Below, piece by piece: positions 53,936-62,565 of a stretch of 64,000 nt of DNA. The translations under genes were made by a program, and so were the position numbers. The notes beneath the pieces were generated by a model that searched no databases, was not told the origin of the DNA, and worked only from the letters and a program-made list of their open reading frames with translations. Origin of the DNA: Clostridium carboxidivorans P7 (GTDB taxonomy: Bacteria; Bacillota; Clostridia; Clostridiales; Clostridiaceae); contig NZ_CP011803.1 in assembly GCF_001038625.1 (NCBI RefSeq), positions 5,084,001-5,148,000 on the forward strand, given 5' to 3'. Each line of letters starts with the position of its first letter. Position 1 is the stretch's first letter.

Positions 53936-54904
53936 ATGAATAATAAAATAATGTATTCTATAGTAGTGCCACTATATAATGAGGAGCTTGTTGTTCAAGA
54001 AACTTATAGAAGATTAAAATCAGTTATGGATAATACAAAAGAAAATTATGAAATTTTGTTTGTTAATGATGGAAGTAAAGATAAAACAGTTAATATAGTA
54101 GAAGGTATATGCAGAAATGATGGAAGAATAAAGCTTATTAATTTTTCACGAAACTTCGGTCACCAGGCTGCTATAACTGCAGGAATGGATATGGCTTTAG
54201 GGGCTGCTGTTGTGGTAATAGATGCAGATCTTCAAGATCCTCCAGAAATTATTTTAGAGATGATTAAAAAATGGAAGGAAGGTTATGAAGTTGTTTATGG
54301 TAAAAGAGCTAAAAGAGAAGGAGAAACATTCTTTAAGAAGTTTACAGCAAAAGCATTTTATAGATTGCTAAAAAGTATGACAACTATAGATATTCCAGTA
54401 GATACAGGAGATTTTAGACTTATAGATAGAAAAGTATGTAATGCTTTAATATCACTTCCTGAAAAAAATAGATATGTAAGAGGCTTGGTGAGCTGGGTAG
54501 GGTATAAGCAAACTTGTGTTGAATTTGTAAGGCAGGAGAGGTTTGCTGGAGAAACTAAATATCCTTTAAAAAAGATGATGAAGCTAGCCTTAGATGGTAT
54601 AACTTCTTTGTCATATAAGCCATTAATCATTTCAGGATATCTTGGGGTATTAACTTTTATAGCTGGAATATTTGCAACTATTGGTGTTATTATAAATCAA
54701 CTGATTAATAGAATAAATATAATAAGCTTACCATTAATTTTATCAATAAATGTAACAATGTTTGGTTTAGTACTGGGCTGTATAGGTATAATGGGCCAGT
54801 ATATTGGAAGAATTTTTGATGAAAGTAAAGGAAGACCTATATATATAATAGATAGCACAATAAATTATAAGAGAGTTGATAAGAGATATGAAATTAGTTG
54901 CTAA
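53936..54904 (+). CDS. GT2-family membrane glycosyltransferase (GtrB/dolichol-phosphate mannose synthase-like)
   Basis: This 322-residue enzyme loads a sugar from a nucleotide donor onto undecaprenyl phosphate. It has VPLYNEELVVQETY at the N-terminus, the DxD motif in VIDADLQDPPEI near residue 97, GDFRLIDRKV near 155, and two C-terminal TM helices (about 235-255 and 268-290). The ATG follows TTGAGGTG. It overlaps gtrA by 17 bases, so the pair probably makes and flips a lipid-linked sugar for envelope decoration. Confidence 0.93.
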   Translation: MNNKIMYSIVVPLYNEELVVQETYRRLKSVMDNTKENYEILFVNDGSKDKTVNIVEGICRNDGRIKLINFSRNFGHQAAITAGMDMALGAAVVVIDADLQDPPEIILEMIKKWKEGYEVVYGKRAKREGETFFKKFTAKAFYRLLKSMTTIDIPVDTGDFRLIDRKVCNALISLPEKNRYVRGLVSWVGYKQTCVEFVRQERFAGETKYPLKKMMKLALDGITSLSYKPLIISGYLGVLTFIAGIFATIGVIINQLINRINIISLPLILSINVTMFGLVLGCIGIMGQYIGRIFDESKGRPIYIIDSTINYKRVDKRYEISC

Positions 54905-55307
54905 TATAACAAATTACGTTTTTGATGGAAAGTTTAAATCTTTAAGCAGGTTTTCTTTAGTTGGTATATCAAATACTCTTATAGATTTTATAGTATTTAC
55001 AATATTTCAAGGTTTGATTGGAGTAAATTACACTCTAAGTCAGGTGTTAGGATATAGTTTTGGCGTTGTAAATAGTTTTATATTTAATAAGAAATGGACA
55101 TTTCAAGGAGGTAAATCTAATAAAAAGATTTATCATGAATTGTTTCAATTTATTATAGTTAATATAATGTCGCTTGCTATTACACTAATATTTATGAAAC
55201 TTTTAATAAAAGATTTTAATTTCAATGTATATGTAGCAAAAGTAGTTGTAACATTTATAGCTCAAATAACAAATTTTATTGCATATAAGCTTTGGGTGTT
55301 CAACTAA
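54888..55307 (+). CDS. GtrA-family membrane protein (lipid-linked sugar flippase)
   Basis: This 139-residue protein has four TM helices and the family marks FSLVGISNTLIDFIVF and NSFIFNKKWTF (residues about 20-80). The start is taken at the internal ATG at 54888; a TTG 4 codons earlier is also in frame. Overlap with the preceding glycosyltransferase gene points to translational coupling. Known relatives flip undecaprenyl-phosphate sugars. Confidence 0.9.
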   Translation: MKLVANITNYVFDGKFKSLSRFSLVGISNTLIDFIVFTIFQGLIGVNYTLSQVLGYSFGVVNSFIFNKKWTFQGGKSNKKIYHELFQFIIVNIMSLAITLIFMKLLIKDFNFNVYVAKVVVTFIAQITNFIAYKLWVFN

Positions 55308-55331
55308 GTATCATAGAAGGGAATGATTATT

Positions 55332-56264
55332 ATGAAGGTAAGAAAAGCAATAATTCCGGCTGCTGGACTGGGAACAAGATTTTTACCAGCAACTAAAGCT
55401 CAACCTAAAGAAATGATGCCAATAGTAGATAAACCTGCTATTCAATATATAGTTGAAGAAGCTGTTGCTTCAGGAATTGAAGAAATATTAATAATTACAG
55501 GAAGAAACAAAAGAGCAATAGAGGATCACTTTGATAAATCTGTTGAACTTGAGGATGAACTGCAAAATAGCAATAAGGGTGAATTACTAAAGGTAGTTAA
55601 AGATATAAGTAATATGGCTGATATTTATTATATACGTCAGAAGGAACCCAAGGGTTTAGGGCATGCTATAAGCCGTGCTAGAAATTTTGTAGGAGATGAG
55701 CCATTCGCTGTAATGTTAGGTGATGATATAGTTGATAGCAAAGTTCCGTGCCTTAAACAATTAATGAATTGCTATGATAAATATAAAACTTCTGTTTTAG
55801 GAGTGCAGCCAGTTAATAAGTCTCAGGTATCTAAATATGGTATTGTTAATGGAATGGAAATTGAAAATAAGGTTTATAAAGTTAATAATATGATAGAAAA
55901 ACCTAAAGTAGAAGAAGCACCATCAAATATTGCCATTCTTGGAAGGTATATTATAACACCTGAGATATTTGAAATACTGGAAAGAACCAAACCAGGCAAA
56001 GGTGGAGAAATACAGCTTACAGATGCATTAAAAGAATTATCAAAACAAGAATCTATATATGCTTATTCCTTTGAAGGGATAAGATATGATGTTGGAGATA
56101 AGTTGGGATTTTTAAAAGCTAATATAGAATATGCTTTAAAACGACAAGAATTAAAGGATGATTTACTTTCATATCTTTTAGGAATAAAAGGTGCAAATAA
56201 TGCTAAAATACATGAAGAGATCTATCATAAGTTAGAATCCAGAAAAATGGCTTTGGCTAAATAA
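55332..56264 (+). CDS. galU: UTP-glucose-1-phosphate uridylyltransferase
   Basis: This 310-residue enzyme makes UDP-glucose. The nucleotide-binding GLGTRFLPATKAQPKEMMPI lies near residue 11, and VMLGDDIV and GRYIITPEIFEIL follow. I take the second ATG (55332), correctly spaced from GAAGGGA; the ATG at 55323 is too close. It is the third gene of the GT2-gtrA-galU operon, so UDP-glucose could be the donor for the glycosyltransferase (inference). Confidence 0.95.
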   Translation: MKVRKAIIPAAGLGTRFLPATKAQPKEMMPIVDKPAIQYIVEEAVASGIEEILIITGRNKRAIEDHFDKSVELEDELQNSNKGELLKVVKDISNMADIYYIRQKEPKGLGHAISRARNFVGDEPFAVMLGDDIVDSKVPCLKQLMNCYDKYKTSVLGVQPVNKSQVSKYGIVNGMEIENKVYKVNNMIEKPKVEEAPSNIAILGRYIITPEIFEILERTKPGKGGEIQLTDALKELSKQESIYAYSFEGIRYDVGDKLGFLKANIEYALKRQELKDDLLSYLLGIKGANNAKIHEEIYHKLESRKMALAK

Positions 56265-56273
56265 AAGTTTTAT

Positions 56274-56309
56274 AAGTGGTTAGTATATAAGTAATACTAA
56301 CCGCTTTTT
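56274..56309 (+). terminator. Terminator of the GT2-gtrA-galU operon
   Basis: AAGTGGTTAGTAT (56274-56286) pairs with ATACTAACCGCTT (56294-56306), followed by T residues. Confidence 0.85.
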
Positions 56310-56347
56310 AGATGATAGAATTAAAATATATTGAATAATAAGTAGGT

Positions 56348-56381
56348 TTGTGACAGAATTGTAACAAAAGTGTTTTATAAT
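56348..56381 (+). promoter_or_regulatory. Promoter with 11-bp-period repeats before the envelope two-component operon
   Basis: TTGTGA (56348-56353) and TTGTAA (56359-56364) are 11 bp apart, upstream of TATAAT (56376-56381), with no good -35. This suggests an activated, probably autoregulated promoter. Confidence 0.6.
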
Positions 56382-56412
56382 AAACATAGTAGTTTTTCAC
56401 GGAGGAATATTT

Positions 56413-57090
56413 ATGAGTAATAAGAAAATATTAGTAGTTGATGATGAACCATTAATAAGAAAACTTGTAACAGATTTTTTGAAAAGAGAAGGGTATATTA
56501 CCCTTGAAGCAGAAGATGGTCGAAAGGCTTTAGACGTATTTTCATCTGAAAAGGATATAGATTTAGTAATTCTTGATGTGATGCTACCTGAATACGATGG
56601 ATGGACTGTATGTAGGGAAATAAGAAAGAAATCTAGTACACCTATTATAATGCTAACAGCAAGAGGAGAGGAATTTGATGAACTTTTTGGCTTTGATATA
56701 GGAGCAGATGAATATATTGCAAAACCGTTTAGTCCCAATATATTGGTGGCAAGAGTAAATGCTGTTTTAAGAAGAGCTGTTCCAGTAGATAGTAAAACTA
56801 AGGAGTTTAATGGATTAATTATTGACGAGAATGCTCATGAAGTTAATATTGATGATTGTACAATTGATTTAAGTCCTAAGGAGTATGATTTATTAATGTA
56901 CCTTACTGAGAATTATGGTAAGGCTGTAAGTAGAGAACAGATATTAGATAAAGTATGGGGATATGATTATTATGGAGATTTAAGAACTGTAGATACTCAT
57001 ATAAATAGATTAAGAATAAAATTAGACTCTAAAAGTAACTATGTACAAACGGTACGGGGTTATGGCTATAGATTTGAGGTAGAAAAATGA
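56413..57090 (+). CDS. OmpR-family response regulator (envelope region)
   Basis: This 225-residue regulator has a receiver domain with DDE at 10-12, phospho-acceptor Asp55 in LVILDVMLPEYDG and Lys in IAKPFSP, and a winged helix (LSPKEYDLLMYLTENYGKAVSRE, RTVDTHINRLRIKL). Its stop overlaps the kinase start by 4 bases (ATGA). The genes around it concern cell-envelope sugars and glycerophosphodiesters, and three nearby promoters share 11-bp-period TGTAA repeats that suit this class of regulator. Confidence 0.93.
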   Translation: MSNKKILVVDDEPLIRKLVTDFLKREGYITLEAEDGRKALDVFSSEKDIDLVILDVMLPEYDGWTVCREIRKKSSTPIIMLTARGEEFDELFGFDIGADEYIAKPFSPNILVARVNAVLRRAVPVDSKTKEFNGLIIDENAHEVNIDDCTIDLSPKEYDLLMYLTENYGKAVSREQILDKVWGYDYYGDLRTVDTHINRLRIKLDSKSNYVQTVRGYGYRFEVEK

Positions 57091-58595
57091 TTAAATCTAT
57101 AAGAGCAAAATTATTTATGTTTATAACATTATTACTTATATGCTTTATTTCCCTTCTATGGATATTGAATAGTATGTATCTTGAAAAATACTATATAAAT
57201 AAGAAGAAAAATATACTTACCCAAAATGCTAATACTATAGTAAGTATGTATAAGGGAAATATAAGTGATATACAAAATGAATTAGATAGAACAGCTAATA
57301 TAACTGGAAGTAATATTGATATACGTGATAAAAATGGAAAGATAATTTATATGTCTGCAAGAAGACCTCCAGAGGAAAAAAATTCAAATAATAGTTCTCA
57401 GCAAAAACCTCCACCAGATAAACCGCATAATCTGGATGATTATGATACTAAAGCAAAAGAATATCCAGTAGGTAAAATTCATTTTGAAAACAGAATGGAT
57501 GTTCAAATGAAAATAGAATTTCTTACTCTTGTAGTAAAGCTTAGTAATGGAGATGTAATGGCTACAAGGGTACCACTAGTTTCTATAAAGGAAAGTGTGG
57601 ATATTGCAAATAGATTTGTTATAATAATAGGTTCTATAATAATATTTTTAGGTAGTATAGGAGCCTACTTATTTTCAAGGAAATTTACAAAGCCAATACT
57701 GGAAGTAAACAATATTGCACGAAACATGGCTAAATTTGATTTTAGTCAAAAGTGTAGCATAAGTGGTAATGATGAAATTGGACAATTAGGACAAAGTGTT
57801 AATTACCTTTCAGAAGAATTAGATACAGCAATTACAGAATTAAATGAAAAGAATCAAAAACTAGAAGAAGATATTGAAAAAGAGAGAAAAATAGATGAAA
57901 TGAGAAAAGAATTTATATCCAGTGTTTCTCATGAATTGAGAACACCTTTATCTTTAATACAAGGATATGCAGAAGGTCTTATCAGCAATGTAAATGAAAG
58001 TGAAGAAGATAGAAATTTTTATTGTGATGTTATTATGCAAGAAACAATAAAAATGAATAAGTTGGTAAGAGACTTGCTAAATTTATCTCAAATTGAATCA
58101 GGATATTTCCAAATTGATAAAAGTGAATTTGATATAATACACTTAATAAATTATGTGCTTACTAAGTACAAATCCATATTTACAGAAAAAAATGTTAAAG
58201 TAGAGACAGAACTTTTTGGTGAAACTTGTATTGTCTATGGAGACATGGTAAGAATTGAACAAGTACTTACAAATTATATAAACAATGCTATCAATCATGT
58301 AGATGAAAATAGAATTATAAAAATAACTAGCAGCATTGATAGTGATAAAGTGAGGGTGAATGTATTTAATACTGGAAAGCATATACCAGAAGATTCACTT
58401 AAAAAGCTATGGAACAGCTTTTACAAAGTGGATAAAGCAAGAACAAGAGCTTATGGTGGATATGGATTAGGGCTTTCTATAGTAAAAGCTATTCAAGACC
58501 TCCATAAAAGCGCTTATGGTGTGGAAAATATTAATCATGGTGTGAATTTTTGGTTTGAAATAAATAAAGTAAAAGACATAAATAATAACAATTAA
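57087..58595 (+). CDS. Sensor histidine kinase with Pro-rich extracytoplasmic segment
   Basis: This 502-residue kinase has TM1 at about 8-28, an extracytoplasmic domain of about 145 residues that contains a Ser/Pro/Lys-rich low-complexity stretch (PEEKNSNNSSQQKPPPDKP, near 95-113), TM2 at about 175-197, HAMP, HisKA with His282 (SSVSHELRTPLS) and an ATPase domain (QVLTNYINNAINH, NTGKHIPED, YGLGLSIVKAI). Translation is coupled to the regulator. The proline-rich loop could make contact with the wall (inference). Confidence 0.93.
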   Translation: MIKSIRAKLFMFITLLLICFISLLWILNSMYLEKYYINKKKNILTQNANTIVSMYKGNISDIQNELDRTANITGSNIDIRDKNGKIIYMSARRPPEEKNSNNSSQQKPPPDKPHNLDDYDTKAKEYPVGKIHFENRMDVQMKIEFLTLVVKLSNGDVMATRVPLVSIKESVDIANRFVIIIGSIIIFLGSIGAYLFSRKFTKPILEVNNIARNMAKFDFSQKCSISGNDEIGQLGQSVNYLSEELDTAITELNEKNQKLEEDIEKERKIDEMRKEFISSVSHELRTPLSLIQGYAEGLISNVNESEEDRNFYCDVIMQETIKMNKLVRDLLNLSQIESGYFQIDKSEFDIIHLINYVLTKYKSIFTEKNVKVETELFGETCIVYGDMVRIEQVLTNYINNAINHVDENRIIKITSSIDSDKVRVNVFNTGKHIPEDSLKKLWNSFYKVDKARTRAYGGYGLGLSIVKAIQDLHKSAYGVENINHGVNFWFEINKVKDINNNN

Positions 58596-58611
58596 ACTGG
58601 GGGAATATATT

Positions 58612-59016
58612 ATGAGTATTTCAGCAATTTCATCAATGTCATCACATTCAGCAATATCAAATTTATCATCAAAAAAAGCTAGCAGTAGTAGTAGCACAAG
58701 TAGTAGTAGTGCTAGCAGCAGTTCAAGTAGCAGCATAAGTAGCCTTGAACAACAAAGATCTAGTATTGAGCAGCAAATACAGCAAGAAAATTCAAGTAAT
58801 GACAGTTCAGATGTAAAACAACAAAAAATTCAAGCATTGCAGGCTGAATTGGAACAGATTGAAGCTCAAATTCAGCAGGCAGAGCAAGCGCAGCAAACAC
58901 AACAGGTAAGTAAATCAGCTGAAACATCTAACAGTCAGGCAGAATCAGTACAAACTATGAATAATGAATCAAATACTAATAGCAATAGTAATAATATAAT
59001 AGATGTATATGCTTAA
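58612..59016 (+). CDS. Ser-rich, coiled-coil FlxA-like protein
   Basis: This 134-residue protein begins with about 45 residues that are mostly serine, followed by a Gln/Glu coiled coil (LEQQRSSIEQQIQQENSS, IQALQAELEQIEAQIQQAEQ) and an Asn/Ser-rich end. The coiled coil fits the FlxA-like family of unknown function. It has no signal peptide or TM helix. It starts 16 bases after the kinase stop with a strong GGGGGA site, so it is made together with the two-component system. The homopolymeric serine codons (AGT/AGC runs) may vary in length between strains. Confidence 0.78.
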   Translation: MSISAISSMSSHSAISNLSSKKASSSSSTSSSSASSSSSSSISSLEQQRSSIEQQIQQENSSNDSSDVKQQKIQALQAELEQIEAQIQQAEQAQQTQQVSKSAETSNSQAESVQTMNNESNTNSNSNNIIDVYA

Positions 59017-59049
59017 TTAATGCATTATAATAAAGTTTTATTTGTACGT

Positions 59050-59082
59050 AAAAGGGGTAATTTTACCCCTTTTATTTTTATA
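59050..59082 (+). terminator. Terminator of the two-component/FlxA-like operon
   Basis: AAAAGGGGTAA (59050-59060) pairs with TTACCCCTTTT (59063-59073), then ATTTTTA. Confidence 0.88.
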
Positions 59083-59092
59083 TTCATTTTAA

Positions 59093-59154
59093 AATGTAAA
59101 GTTAATGTAAATAAAATTAAGATATTCTTAAGAATTATGTAAGATTAATATAAT
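59093..59154 (+). promoter_or_regulatory. Promoter with TGTAA repeats before the glycerophosphodiesterase gene
   Basis: AATGTAAA occurs at 59093-59100 and 59104-59111, exactly 11 bp apart, upstream of TATAAT at 59149-59154. The repeats resemble those before the GT2 operon and the two-component operon. Confidence 0.55.
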
Positions 59155-59218
59155 ATGTTGGTGGTATTATATAATTAAAATGTAAATTGTTTGTTAAAAA
59201 TAGAGGGGACTAAATTAT

Positions 59219-60067
59219 ATGAAAACAAATTGTATTAATAGAAAAAGTGAAATATTAATGATTACTAGTATAATAGTCATTTTTATCTTATCCCTATTAG
59301 TAGGCTTTAAATTAGCTTCACAGCAAAAGAGTAAGAGCAGTGGAATTTATGTAACTGATATTCCAGTGAAAATAATAGCTCATAGAGGAAGCAGTAGACG
59401 AGCTCCTGAAAATACAGTAAGTTCTATTTTATGTTCAGTAGAAGATAAGGCTGATTATGCAGAATTGGATGTACAACAGACTAAAGATGGTGTAGTTGTA
59501 TTAATGCATGACAAAAATTTAAAAAGAATTTCTAAATTAAATAAAAATGTTGAAGAAACTAATTATAAAAATATCGAAGAATTAAGTGTTTATGGGAATA
59601 ATTTTAAAAAATTTAAAGGAGAGAAAATTCCTACATTAGATGAAGTGGTAAAGAAAACTAAAGGAAAAATAAAATTAGACATAGAAATAAAATCTTATGG
59701 AAATGATGTTAATTTACCAGAAAAAGTGGTTAAGATTATTGAAGATAATAATGCTACAGATAATTCAATAGTATGTTCATTTGATTACAAAGTTTTGCAA
59801 AAGGTAAAAAAGTTAAATCCTAAAATTCAAATAGGATATATAACTTGCTCTAATAGTGAGGATATATTCAAGTTAAAAGATGTAGATTTCTACAGTGTTT
59901 GTAATGCTAAAGTTAACAAGGAGTTAATAGATAAAGTACATAGAAGAAATAAAAAAATTCATGTTTGGACAGTAGATAATATTAATGATATGAATAAATT
60001 TATAAGAATGGGTGTAGATGGTATTATTACAGACTACCCAGAAAAATTAAGAGCTATGTTAATGTAA
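59219..60067 (+). CDS. Membrane-anchored glycerophosphodiester phosphodiesterase
   Basis: This 282-residue protein has one N-terminal TM helix (about 13-31) and an external GDPD barrel. Catalytic and calcium ligands are seen in IIAHRGSSRRAPENT, AELDVQQTKDGVVVLMHD and KLDIEIKS; HVWTVDNINDMNKFIRMGVDGIITDYP closes the domain. It releases glycerol 3-phosphate from deacylated phospholipids or teichoic-acid-like polymers. Phosphate-starvation control is known for such genes in Bacillus, and the direct repeats upstream agree with that. The ATG follows AGAGGGG. Confidence 0.92.
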   Translation: MKTNCINRKSEILMITSIIVIFILSLLVGFKLASQQKSKSSGIYVTDIPVKIIAHRGSSRRAPENTVSSILCSVEDKADYAELDVQQTKDGVVVLMHDKNLKRISKLNKNVEETNYKNIEELSVYGNNFKKFKGEKIPTLDEVVKKTKGKIKLDIEIKSYGNDVNLPEKVVKIIEDNNATDNSIVCSFDYKVLQKVKKLNPKIQIGYITCSNSEDIFKLKDVDFYSVCNAKVNKELIDKVHRRNKKIHVWTVDNINDMNKFIRMGVDGIITDYPEKLRAMLM

Positions 60068-60099
60068 TATTTTTATACTATAGATGCCCAAGTTAATAA

Positions 60100-60204
60100 G
60101 TAAATAAAACTGCAAGTATGCAGGAATTAAGTAATACTTCAGAACAATTAGAGGAACTTGCTCAAAATTTATCAGATTCTATAAAAACTTTCAAATTAAA
60201 GTAG
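60100..60204 (+). pseudogene. Remnant of a methyl-accepting chemotaxis protein (C-terminal tail)
   Basis: One frame reads TASMQELSNTSEQLEELAQ, continuing to NLSDSIKTFKLK and a TAG stop at 60202-60204. This is the typical end of a clostridial chemotaxis receptor signalling domain. Two in-frame stops (60094-60099) lie just before it and no receptor sequence precedes them. The original gene terminator seems to survive at 60252-60294. The rest of the gene, probably over 1.5 kb, was deleted between the phosphodiesterase and this point. Confidence 0.75.
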
Positions 60205-60251
60205 TATTTAAAGTTTATTGTCTTTGAAAAGTAAATTTAAATTCAAAATAT

Positions 60252-60294
60252 AAAAATAGATGAATTCAGATTATTGAATTTATCTATTTTTTTG
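60252..60294 (+). terminator. Terminator left from the chemotaxis receptor gene
   Basis: AAAAATAGATGAATTCA (60252-60268) pairs with TGAATTTATCTATTTTT (60274-60290) with one mismatch, followed by T residues. It may now serve the phosphodiesterase transcript. Confidence 0.75.
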
Positions 60295-61010
60295 TTAAGT
60301 AAATTGTTTAGAGGCTATGAAATATAAGGTTATGAAATTAAAGATATTGTGCATTAAGAATTGTTAATTGGTCCAGATTAAGCTCTTTATGGCATTCTGC
60401 AAGTATTTTCTGATAAATGAATATTTACTTAAATGTAAAACCATGTGTAAATACATGATAGCAATATGACTGTATAGAAATGTGTCAAAATGTAACAATA
60501 CTAAACATGAAATACTTAAATAATTAAGAATATATTGTAAATAAAAATAAAATAAAATGAAGCTATTTAAAGAAAAAGTGACATTTTAGGAGTTAAATAG
60601 AATTATATGTTGATAATTCTAAATATAAACTTAATACAGCAAAAATTAAAATTAAAACAGTTGATTTTTTAAAAAAAACACTTATAATTATTTATATAGT
60701 TTTGAACCATTTATATCCAATTTATACATCTAAAGGATATACGCATTTGTTTGATGATAAAATATAATGTTAATGTTGGATGTTTTAATATATGGGTCTT
60801 ATAAGTCAAATCTTATTTACAACTCATAGCGTTATTCTTAAAAAGTACATCTGCTGTTAATGATTCATAATTATATTAGAGTTTCAGATATTAGAACTCT
60901 TTGACTTCATCAGAGTGTTCTTACATTGTGTATAAATTTTTTTACACGTCTGAATAAATTTTTCTAAGTGATTAACGATTTAAGTTTATTTAAAATTGGA
61001 GGAGTTTAAA
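60295..61010 (+). promoter_or_regulatory. Long upstream region of the GT4 gene with one candidate promoter
   Basis: About 715 AT-rich bases have no credible ORF. TTGATT (60661-60666), 16 bases, TATAAT (60683-60688) would give a leader of about 320 bases. The leader has a short hairpin, AGAGTT/AACTCT (about 60880-60900), but no riboswitch core that I recognise. TGTGTC/TGTAAC repeats 10 bp apart lie at 60481-60496. Confidence 0.45.
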
Positions 61011-62540
61011 ATGAAAATTTTAATGATTTCTTGGGAGTATCCACCCAAAAATGTAGGTGGTTTATCAAATCATGTTTACTATTTATCCCAGGCATTAAGT
61101 AAAAAAGGACATGAAATACATGTAATAACCTGTGAAGAAGGCACATCACCTGAAGAACAAAACGATAATGGTGTTTTTGTTCATAGGGTTTCACCTTATA
61201 AAATAGATACAAGTGATTTTGTAAAGTGGGTTATGCAATTAAACTTTTCTATAATAGAGAAAGCAGCAAGTCTTATAGTTAAGTTTGGAAAGTTTGATTT
61301 AATACATGCACATGACTGGCTGTCTGCTTTTAGTGCAAAAAATTTAAAATGGTCCTTTAAAATTCCTATGGTATGTACTATTCATGCTACAGAATATGGC
61401 AGGAATGGAGGCATAAAAACTGATATGCAGAAATATATATCTTCTACCGAATGGATGTTAACTTATGAATCCTGGAAAGTAGTTGCTTGCAGTAATTATA
61501 TGAGACAGCAAATAAGTGATATATTTCAATCACCATGGAATAAAATTTGGGTTATGCCTAATGGAGTAGATACACAAAAGTTTAATTTTGAATTTGATTG
61601 GATTAATTTTAGAAGAAGATTTGCTAGTGATAATGAAAAAATTGTGTTTTATATTGGAAGGCATGTATTCGAAAAAGGAATACATTTGTTAATAGAGGCA
61701 TGTCCTAAAATACTGGAGAACTACAATGATACTAAAATTATTATTGGTGGTAAAGGACCTATGACAGAGGAGCTAAAAGATAGAGTAAGACAAATGGGTA
61801 TAGAATCAAAGGTAATTTTTACAGGGTATATAAGTGATGAAGATAGAGACAAAATGTACAGGGTAGCAAATGCAGCAGTTTTCCCTTCATTATATGAACC
61901 TTTTGGTATTGTAGCTTTAGAAGCTATGGCAGCAGGATGTCCTGTAGTTGTGTCAGAAACTGGTGGATTGGGTGAAATAGTTGATCATGAAATAAATGGC
62001 CTAAAAGCTATAACATCTTCTGCGGAAAGTTTGGCAATTAATGTAAGTAGGTTGTTATTAGATGATGGTTTATCTAATTATGTAAAAGAGAATGCATTAA
62101 AGACTGTTCATGAAAAATATACTTGGGATAAAATAGCGGATTTAACCATAAACATGTATAGTCAGGTTCAAGAAGAAACAAAAGGCAGTCAGTGGGAAGT
62201 AAAAAGTGAGGATAAAGTTAAAAATGATATTATAAAGAATTTAACTGAGGAACTTAGAGATAAGGTTAAGGAAAAGTTAAAATTTGAATTAAAGGATAAA
62301 GTTGAAAAAAAGTTGGAAGAAGAATTAAAAGAAAAAGTAGAAAAGAGTTTAATGGATAGATTAAAAAATAAAATAACTGATAAAACAAAAGATATAGTAG
62401 GAGATGCTGTAGATATAAAAGACAAAATAACAGCTCAAACTATTGAAGTTTTGGAAGAAGTCAAAAATTCAAAAACTGTAGAATCTGTACAGAAATTGAA
62501 AAATTCTAATGTGATAAAAAATAAAACTAAAAAGAGCTAA
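61011..62540 (+). CDS. GT4-family glycosyltransferase with C-terminal coiled-coil extension
   Basis: This 509-residue protein has a GT-B fold of about 395 residues. The N-terminal donor-type loop MISWEYPPKNVGGLSNHVYYL, DLIHAHDWLSA near 100, FYIGRHVFEKGIHLLIEA near 215 and the nucleotide-sugar E-x7-E motif in EPFGIVALEAMAAGCPVVVSE are typical of glycogen synthase/trehalose-type GT4 enzymes. Residues from about 395 on form an extension of repeated K/E/L-rich helices (LKFELKDKVEKKLEEELKEK), probably a coiled coil for membrane or partner binding. The start is the ATG after TTGGAGG. It is 25 bases before the fused nucleotidyltransferase gene, so both likely act in one glycan pathway. Confidence 0.9.
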   Translation: MKILMISWEYPPKNVGGLSNHVYYLSQALSKKGHEIHVITCEEGTSPEEQNDNGVFVHRVSPYKIDTSDFVKWVMQLNFSIIEKAASLIVKFGKFDLIHAHDWLSAFSAKNLKWSFKIPMVCTIHATEYGRNGGIKTDMQKYISSTEWMLTYESWKVVACSNYMRQQISDIFQSPWNKIWVMPNGVDTQKFNFEFDWINFRRRFASDNEKIVFYIGRHVFEKGIHLLIEACPKILENYNDTKIIIGGKGPMTEELKDRVRQMGIESKVIFTGYISDEDRDKMYRVANAAVFPSLYEPFGIVALEAMAAGCPVVVSETGGLGEIVDHEINGLKAITSSAESLAINVSRLLLDDGLSNYVKENALKTVHEKYTWDKIADLTINMYSQVQEETKGSQWEVKSEDKVKNDIIKNLTEELRDKVKEKLKFELKDKVEKKLEEELKEKVEKSLMDRLKNKITDKTKDIVGDAVDIKDKITAQTIEVLEEVKNSKTVESVQKLKNSNVIKNKTKKS

Positions 62541-62565
62541 AAAGAAAATAAGGGGATGGTATTAA

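Noticed and set aside
58467..58736. Leu-rich minus-strand ORF opposite the FlxA-like gene
   Set aside because: It is the antisense shadow of the serine codon run and lacks a ribosome-binding site.
60252..61010. Riboswitch in the long GT4 leader
   Set aside because: I looked for cyclic-di-GMP, PreQ1, glmS, THF and other cores and saw none; only a weak hairpin is present.
62189..62425. Ser/Phe-rich minus-strand ORF opposite the GT4 tail
   Set aside because: It is an antisense shadow of the Lys/Glu-rich coiled coil.
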